Source: Clostridia bacterium (GTDB lineage Bacteria > Bacillota > Clostridia > UMGS1810). Taken from it: a DNA stretch of 18,523 nucleotides. The position numbers and the translations under genes are program-made. Numbering within the stretch: position 1 is the first letter of the stretch; every line of letters begins with the position of its first letter. Below the pieces are notes generated by a model. The model worked only from the letters and a program-made list of their open reading frames with translations. It was not told the origin of the DNA and did not search any database. The stretch spans positions 1-18,523 of the forward strand of contig JAEDEG010000048.1 of assembly GCA_016293435.1 (NCBI GenBank), read 5' to 3'. Positions 14,883 through 18,523 of this stretch are shown here, in pieces.

Positions 14883-16015
14883 TGAACCTCACCCCCTATA
14901 TCTTCAAAAAGTTTTTGCACAAACTCGCGCTGGATGTCTGTCATGGGCTGATTGTTCTGCTGCTTGTAAAAATCTGCAAAATGTTCTGAGGGTGTCTTTG
15001 AATGTATATCGTCGGCACCGTCTATACTTGCGGATGCCGAGGTTCTTTTGTTGCAATAATCAAGGCGCATAATATTGGGGTATATAACCCTGAGCTTGCC
15101 TATTGCATCGGGAATGTCCTCTTCATCGGTGAGAGTGATATGCATATAATTATCCGTATTTATATTATTATAGTAGCTCTTGAGAGTAAGCTCCTCGTAT
15201 CTCCCCTTTATTTCCTGCATATCCCTTTTGGGAATAAGAGGGATGGTATCTACGCCGACCTCTCCCTTTGCCAAAAGCTCAACCACAGTAACGCTCTTTT
15301 TGTGACTTACCTCCGAAAATGAATATTTGAGCGGAGTACCGGAATAACGGACAAACTCCCCTCCTGCTCTCTGAGGACCGTGAATATGCCCAAGAGCCAC
15401 ATAATCAAAGCCGTCAAAAACAGATGCATCCACATTGTCGGAGCCGCCAACGCTCACCTCTTCCGATTCGCATCTGGAACAGCCCGTTACAAACTGGTGG
15501 GTTATGAGAATATTGCGCTTTGAAAAATCAACGTTCATGTGGCCTATAGCAGTGCTAAGGGCATCGGTATAGGTATCGGTATTTTCATCCGGATAAAATC
15601 GGCGAACGTGCACCGGCTTTATAAACGGAAGCATATATACATTGACCTCTCCAAAGCTATCGGTCAGAGTCTCCACAGATACACTTCCGTCATACACCGG
15701 AGAAATATGTATACCACTGCGATTCATTATACGCGATCCGAAGGAAAGACGCTCCGGAGAGTCGTGATTGCCGCTTATGACAAACACTTCAACCCGGCGA
15801 AGCGAAAGCATATATAAAAAAGAATCAAAAAGCTCGACAGCCTCGGCGGGAGGTACAGACTTATCGTACACATCACCGGCTATTATAACAGCATCGGGCT
15901 TTTGGGAATCAGTTATTTTAATTATTTGTGCCAATATATATTCCTGATCTTCGAGCATGGAAAAATCGTTGACGCGCTTTCCGAGATGAAGATCTGACAA
16001 ATGTAATAATTTCAT
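14879..16015 (-). CDS. sbcD: Exonuclease subunit SbcD (Mre11-like nuclease)
   Basis: SbcD is the metallophosphoesterase nuclease of the SbcCD complex. The calcineurin-like metal ligands are visible: LSDLHLG (Asp8, His10), AGDVYD (Asp48), SGNHD (Asn83, His84), ITHQFV and GHIHGPQ. A C-terminal capping domain follows (about 270-378). Length is typical. ATG 16015 has only a weak ribosome binding site (AAAGGA, about 14 bases upstream). No clear promoter is seen between the start and the AraC gene upstream, where repeat copy 2 lies; cotranscription from the AraC gene is possible. Confidence 0.96.
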   Translation of the reverse strand: MKLLHLSDLHLGKRVNDFSMLEDQEYILAQIIKITDSQKPDAVIIAGDVYDKSVPPAEAVELFDSFLYMLSLRRVEVFVISGNHDSPERLSFGSRIMNRSGIHISPVYDGSVSVETLTDSFGEVNVYMLPFIKPVHVRRFYPDENTDTYTDALSTAIGHMNVDFSKRNILITHQFVTGCSRCESEEVSVGGSDNVDASVFDGFDYVALGHIHGPQRAGGEFVRYSGTPLKYSFSEVSHKKSVTVVELLAKGEVGVDTIPLIPKRDMQEIKGRYEELTLKSYYNNINTDNYMHITLTDEEDIPDAIGKLRVIYPNIMRLDYCNKRTSASASIDGADDIHSKTPSEHFADFYKQQNNQPMTDIQREFVQKLFEDIGGEVQ

Positions 16016-16064
16016 TATAGCTCAATTATCCTTTCTGTTTGGCAGGTGCGTCAGTAAAAGAAAA

Positions 16065-16182
16065 TATAACTAAATTAAGATGTCCCCCGCCTCTATAGGC
16101 GGCGGGTGACATTTAATTTTTTCAGTGGGAGTTCAATCTCCCACTGAAAACGTTGAATGACGCGGCTTTGCCGCTTATTGAA
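16065..16182 (-). repeat. 118-bp three-hairpin dispersed repeat, copy 2
   Basis: This is the inverted second copy of the element at 2294-2411, 116/118 identical and ungapped. It starts 15 bases after the AraC stop codon and is oriented with that gene, so both copies in this window lie sense-oriented in a 3' flank. Differences: an A here replaces a G in the second stem, turning a G-U pair into an A-U pair, and a G replaces a T in the third stem, making one mismatch. Identity stops sharply at both ends. The remaining 16016-16064 holds only the sbcD leader. Confidence 0.9.
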
Positions 16183-16197
16183 ATTGTCGGTCTGCTT

Positions 16198-17064
16198 TCA
16201 ATGTCCCGGGTCATACTTTATCTTTTTATACATTCCCGGAGTGCAGAACTTATATTTTTTGAATATGCGGTTGAAATACGACACCGACGAAAACCCGGTT
16301 TCAAAAGCTATTTCCGAAACACTTTTGTCGGTTGACAAAAGAAGCTTTTCTGCCTTGCACACTCTCACAAAATTGAGATACTGCACAACCGGAGTGTTAA
16401 CCACCTTTTTGAAGAGACGGCAGAAATAAAACTCGTTCACATTTATTATTTCACTGAGCTGGGGCAGAGTGAGCTGCTTGCTGTAGTTGGCATCGATATA
16501 TTCGAGCACGGGAAGGATTTTGCTCACATTGCCGGATTCAAAAAAGCTTTCGGGGTGAATGATAACCTTGTTTCTGTAAAGCATTGCAAGGATATTATAT
16601 ATATAGCCTTTGATAAAAAGATCGTAAGAACTGTCTTTGTGGATATATTCATTGCGGATGCTGTCGAGGCAATTTGAAATACAGTGATTTATCTCTGTGC
16701 CTTTTTTGAACACAACGGCGTCCTCATTGGCAATATTAACAAAACGCGAAAGGTATTTGCTCATATGTATTTCACTATCATCGGGCTGGATATCGGTGTG
16801 AAACTGAATAAAAAAAGCTATAGAGTCCTTGTGAATAGTTGTAGAGTGAGGCACTCTGCTGTTTACAAAAATTATATCACCGCATCTGACTCTGTATTCT
16901 TTGCCATATATATAAAACTCGGTTTGACCCTCCAAAATTTTGAGAAGTTCAAATTCGGAATGGACATGTATGTCACAAAAGGCGTCTTTTTTTGATTTGT
17001 GCCCCGTACCGCTTATATGAATTGAAGAGTTGGGTATGGAGGGCATTATAACCTCATTTCTCAT
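16198..17064 (-). CDS. AraC-family transcriptional regulator with N-terminal cupin domain
   Basis: The N-terminal cupin (about 25-95, DIHVHSEFELLKILEG followed by CGDIIFVNSRVPH) is a sugar-sensing type found in AraC regulators of glycan use. The C-terminal 100 residues carry two helix-turn-helix motifs (TLPQLSEIINVNEFYFCRLF and SVSEIAFETGFSSVSYFNRI). Length (288) is typical. ATG 17064 follows GAGGTGA by about six bases. It is divergent from the Gfo/Idh oxidoreductase gene across a 140-base region with inverted repeats and is the likely regulator of that sugar operon. Confidence 0.93.
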   Translation of the reverse strand: MRNEVIMPSIPNSSIHISGTGHKSKKDAFCDIHVHSEFELLKILEGQTEFYIYGKEYRVRCGDIIFVNSRVPHSTTIHKDSIAFFIQFHTDIQPDDSEIHMSKYLSRFVNIANEDAVVFKKGTEINHCISNCLDSIRNEYIHKDSSYDLFIKGYIYNILAMLYRNKVIIHPESFFESGNVSKILPVLEYIDANYSKQLTLPQLSEIINVNEFYFCRLFKKVVNTPVVQYLNFVRVCKAEKLLLSTDKSVSEIAFETGFSSVSYFNRIFKKYKFCTPGMYKKIKYDPGH

Positions 17065-17115
17065 AAAATTTCACCTCAAAAGTCAATTTTGTGAAAAAAA
17101 TAGCCAATATTTATG

Positions 17116-17144
17116 TTGATAATGGTCAATTAATGATTTATAAT
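17116..17144 (+). promoter_or_regulatory. Promoter of the oxidoreductase operon
   Basis: TTGATA (17116-17121) and TATAAT (17139-17144) are separated by exactly 17 bases: a near-consensus sigma-A promoter. The predicted start is about 55 bases ahead of the ATG. Confidence 0.85.
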
Positions 17145-17153
17145 AACATTAAT
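17129..17153. promoter_or_regulatory. Inverted repeat spanning the -10 box, candidate operator
   Basis: ATTAATG (17129-17135) and CATTAAT (17147-17153) are perfect inverted 7-mers around the TATAAT box. A protein bound here would block RNA polymerase. AraC proteins more often use direct repeats, so the binder is uncertain. Confidence 0.45.
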
Positions 17154-17154
17154 A

Positions 17155-17172
17155 TAACACATTTGGGTGTTA
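17155..17172 (+). promoter_or_regulatory. Small inverted repeat in the leader of the oxidoreductase gene
   Basis: TAACAC and GTGTTA form a perfect 6-bp inverted repeat with a six-base spacer, just after the predicted transcription start. It could be a 5' mRNA stem-loop or an operator. No terminator-like T-run is directly attached. Confidence 0.35.
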
Positions 17173-17204
17173 AAATCAATATTTTTTAAAGGAGAAAAAT
17201 CAAA

Positions 17205-18365
17205 ATGTCAAATATTCTTGATGAATTCAAAGAAAATCACGACAAAGCTGCTATCGATACAAGCAAAAAACTCAAGGTGGGTATCATAGGTACCGGCTGG
17301 ATTGCAGCAGCTCATATCGAAGAATATCTCAAAATGCCCGATGTTGAAGTTGTGGCATGTGCCGATCTTATTGAAGGAAAGGCTGAGGCTTTTTGCGAAA
17401 AATATGACCTCAAGGATGCAAGATGCTACCGTTCTCACACCGAAATGCTTGCAAAAGAAAAGCTTGATGCAGTGAGCGTGTGTACATACAACTCCACTCA
17501 CGCAGAATGTACAATCGATTCTATGAAGGCAGGAGTAAACGTATTGCTCGAAAAGCCCATGTGCGTAACCCTTGAAGAAGCAATCGAAATCAGAAAAGTT
17601 GAAAAGGAAACAGGCAAAATTCTTTCAATCGGCTTCCAACCTCGTTTTGACCCCAATATGCAGATGGTTAAAAAGATTGTGCAGTCGGGTGTACTGGGCA
17701 AAATCTACTATATCCAGACCGGCGGCGGCAGAAGACGCGGTATCCCCACACCCTACGGTACAACCTTTATCGAAAAGGACAAAGGTGCAATCGGTGCACT
17801 CGGTGATATCGGCTGCTATTCGCTCGACATGGTGCTAAATGCCATGAACTATCCAAAACCCCTGGCTGTATCCGGCTACACTTCTGACTTTTTTGGCAAA
17901 AGCAAGGAATATTGGAAAGGCGTAAACAAACCCGAAAACTACAGCGAAATTTTTGCTGTTGATGATTTTGCGGCTGCATTTGTTCGTCTTGAAGGCGGCG
18001 TAATTCTTGACTTCCGCATCAGCTGGGCAATGCATCTCGACACCTCCGGCGATACCCTTATTTACGGTACTGAAGGTGCTCTCCGAATCCCGTCTACAGA
18101 ATGCTGGAACGGCTCTATCGGCGGTCCTCTCAAGCTTTATCAGACAATTGCCGGTGAAGAAGTATGCACTGAATTTGACATGAAAAAGCCTACAGACGAA
18201 GGAAACTTCTACTTCAAAATCCGTTCCTTCCTCGATGCAATCAAAAACGGCGGCGAAGCTCCCGTTCCCTCAAGCGAGATTATATACAATCAAGCTATTC
18301 TCGACGGTATTAACAAATCACACAAGCTTGGCAAAGAAATAGAGCTTGAAATTCCCGAAATATAA
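17205..18365 (+). CDS. Gfo/Idh/MocA-family NAD(P)-dependent sugar oxidoreductase
   Basis: The family oxidises or reduces hydroxyl groups of sugars, inositols and related compounds. The N-terminal Rossmann domain has GIIGTGWIA (about 27-35), preceded by an about 22-residue leader, and the conserved EKP (116-118) whose Lys contacts substrate and cofactor. The C-terminal alpha/beta domain holds the signature GDIGCYSLD, contributing catalytic Asp and likely substrate contacts. Length (386) is normal. ATG 17205 follows AAAGGAG. The next gene starts 13 bases downstream and is an isomerase-type TIM barrel, a pairing typical of pathways for inositols, keto-sugars or modified glucosides. The substrate is not determined. 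Confidence 0.93.
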   Translation: MSNILDEFKENHDKAAIDTSKKLKVGIIGTGWIAAAHIEEYLKMPDVEVVACADLIEGKAEAFCEKYDLKDARCYRSHTEMLAKEKLDAVSVCTYNSTHAECTIDSMKAGVNVLLEKPMCVTLEEAIEIRKVEKETGKILSIGFQPRFDPNMQMVKKIVQSGVLGKIYYIQTGGGRRRGIPTPYGTTFIEKDKGAIGALGDIGCYSLDMVLNAMNYPKPLAVSGYTSDFFGKSKEYWKGVNKPENYSEIFAVDDFAAAFVRLEGGVILDFRISWAMHLDTSGDTLIYGTEGALRIPSTECWNGSIGGPLKLYQTIAGEEVCTEFDMKKPTDEGNFYFKIRSFLDAIKNGGEAPVPSSEIIYNQAILDGINKSHKLGKEIELEIPEI

Positions 18366-18378
18366 TGAGGTGATAAGC

Positions 18379-18523
18379 TTGAAAAAATTCAAAGTAGGTA
18401 TACAGCTTTATTCCCTGAGAGACGAAATGGAAAAAGACATGGACAAGACCCTTGCAAGGGTACGGGAAATTGGATATGACTATGTTGAATTTGCCGGATA
18501 TTACGGCAAAAGTGCCGAAGAAA
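18379..18523 (+). CDS. Sugar phosphate isomerase/epimerase (xylose-isomerase-like TIM barrel), 5' part
   Basis: A frame opening with TTG 18379, five bases after TGAGGTGA, runs off the window end after 48 codons. The visible start, MKKFKVGIQLYSLRDE followed by TLARVREIGYDYVEFAGYYG, is characteristic of the first two beta-alpha units of AP-endonuclease-2/xylose-isomerase-like proteins. It is 13 bases downstream of the oxidoreductase and cotranscribed with it. The metal ligands lie beyond the window. Confidence 0.85.
   Translation, partial: MKKFKVGIQLYSLRDEMEKDMDKTLARVREIGYDYVEFAGYYGKSAEE

Noticed and set aside
16016..16064. Promoter for sbcD (CTGACG, 18 bases, GATAAT)
   Set aside because: The -10 box would overlap the ribosome binding site and start transcription almost at the ATG, so it is not convincing.

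Overview
The window looks like a chromosomal segment of an anaerobic, low-GC Clostridia-type Firmicute, probably from a gut or rumen community. This is inferred from strong GGAGG-type ribosome binding sites, frequent TTG and GTG starts, a PerR-like regulator paired with a reverse rubrerythrin, a tetrahydrofolate (THF) riboswitch ahead of an ECF-type FolT, and many carbohydrate-handling genes. No rRNA, tRNA, CRISPR array, phage gene or transposase was seen.

Layout. (a) 2-4260, plus strand: the 3' part of a large surface or secreted multidomain protein with a 383-residue internal duplication, then a 118-bp structured repeat, then an intracellular-looking GH20 beta-N-acetylhexosaminidase. (b) 4261-4488: a hairpin-rich convergent junction. 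(c) 4489-5585, minus: a perR-like gene and reverse rubrerythrin, an oxidative-stress operon with a clear promoter and a small palindrome. (d) 5619-7944, minus: promoter, THF riboswitch, hairpin that buries the ribosome binding site, an enlarged folT, and a queH::HAD fusion gene. (e) 7984-8864, minus: a TatD-type metal-dependent hydrolase. (f) 8958-11064, plus: an N-acylglucosamine 2-epimerase family gene and an AraC regulator, closed by a strong hairpin. (g) 11129-17064, minus: AraC regulator, second copy of the 118-bp repeat, sbcD, sbcC, and a D-2-hydroxyacid dehydrogenase. (h) 17116-18523, plus: promoter, Gfo/Idh/MocA oxidoreductase, and the start of a xylose-isomerase-like TIM-barrel gene.

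How the genes fit together. Several units point to use of amino sugars and other glycans: GH20 releases terminal GlcNAc/GalNAc, the AGE-family enzyme interconverts sugar epimers, two AraC regulators sit beside sugar genes, and the Gfo/Idh plus TIM-barrel pair is a common arrangement for oxidising and isomerising unusual sugars. The exact substrates cannot be read from sequence. The folate unit is the clearest regulatory circuit: THF aptamer, expression platform and folate transporter are all visible, and an epoxyqueuosine reductase fused to a HAD phosphatase is carried on the same transcript.

The most unusual items are the 118-bp three-hairpin repeat (two copies in opposite orientation, 116/118 identical, each just 3' of a gene on its own strand), the QueH::HAD fusion in a THF-controlled transcript, the roughly 100-residue membrane extension on FolT, and the near-identical duplication in the surface protein. 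I found no convincing new defence or mobile system.
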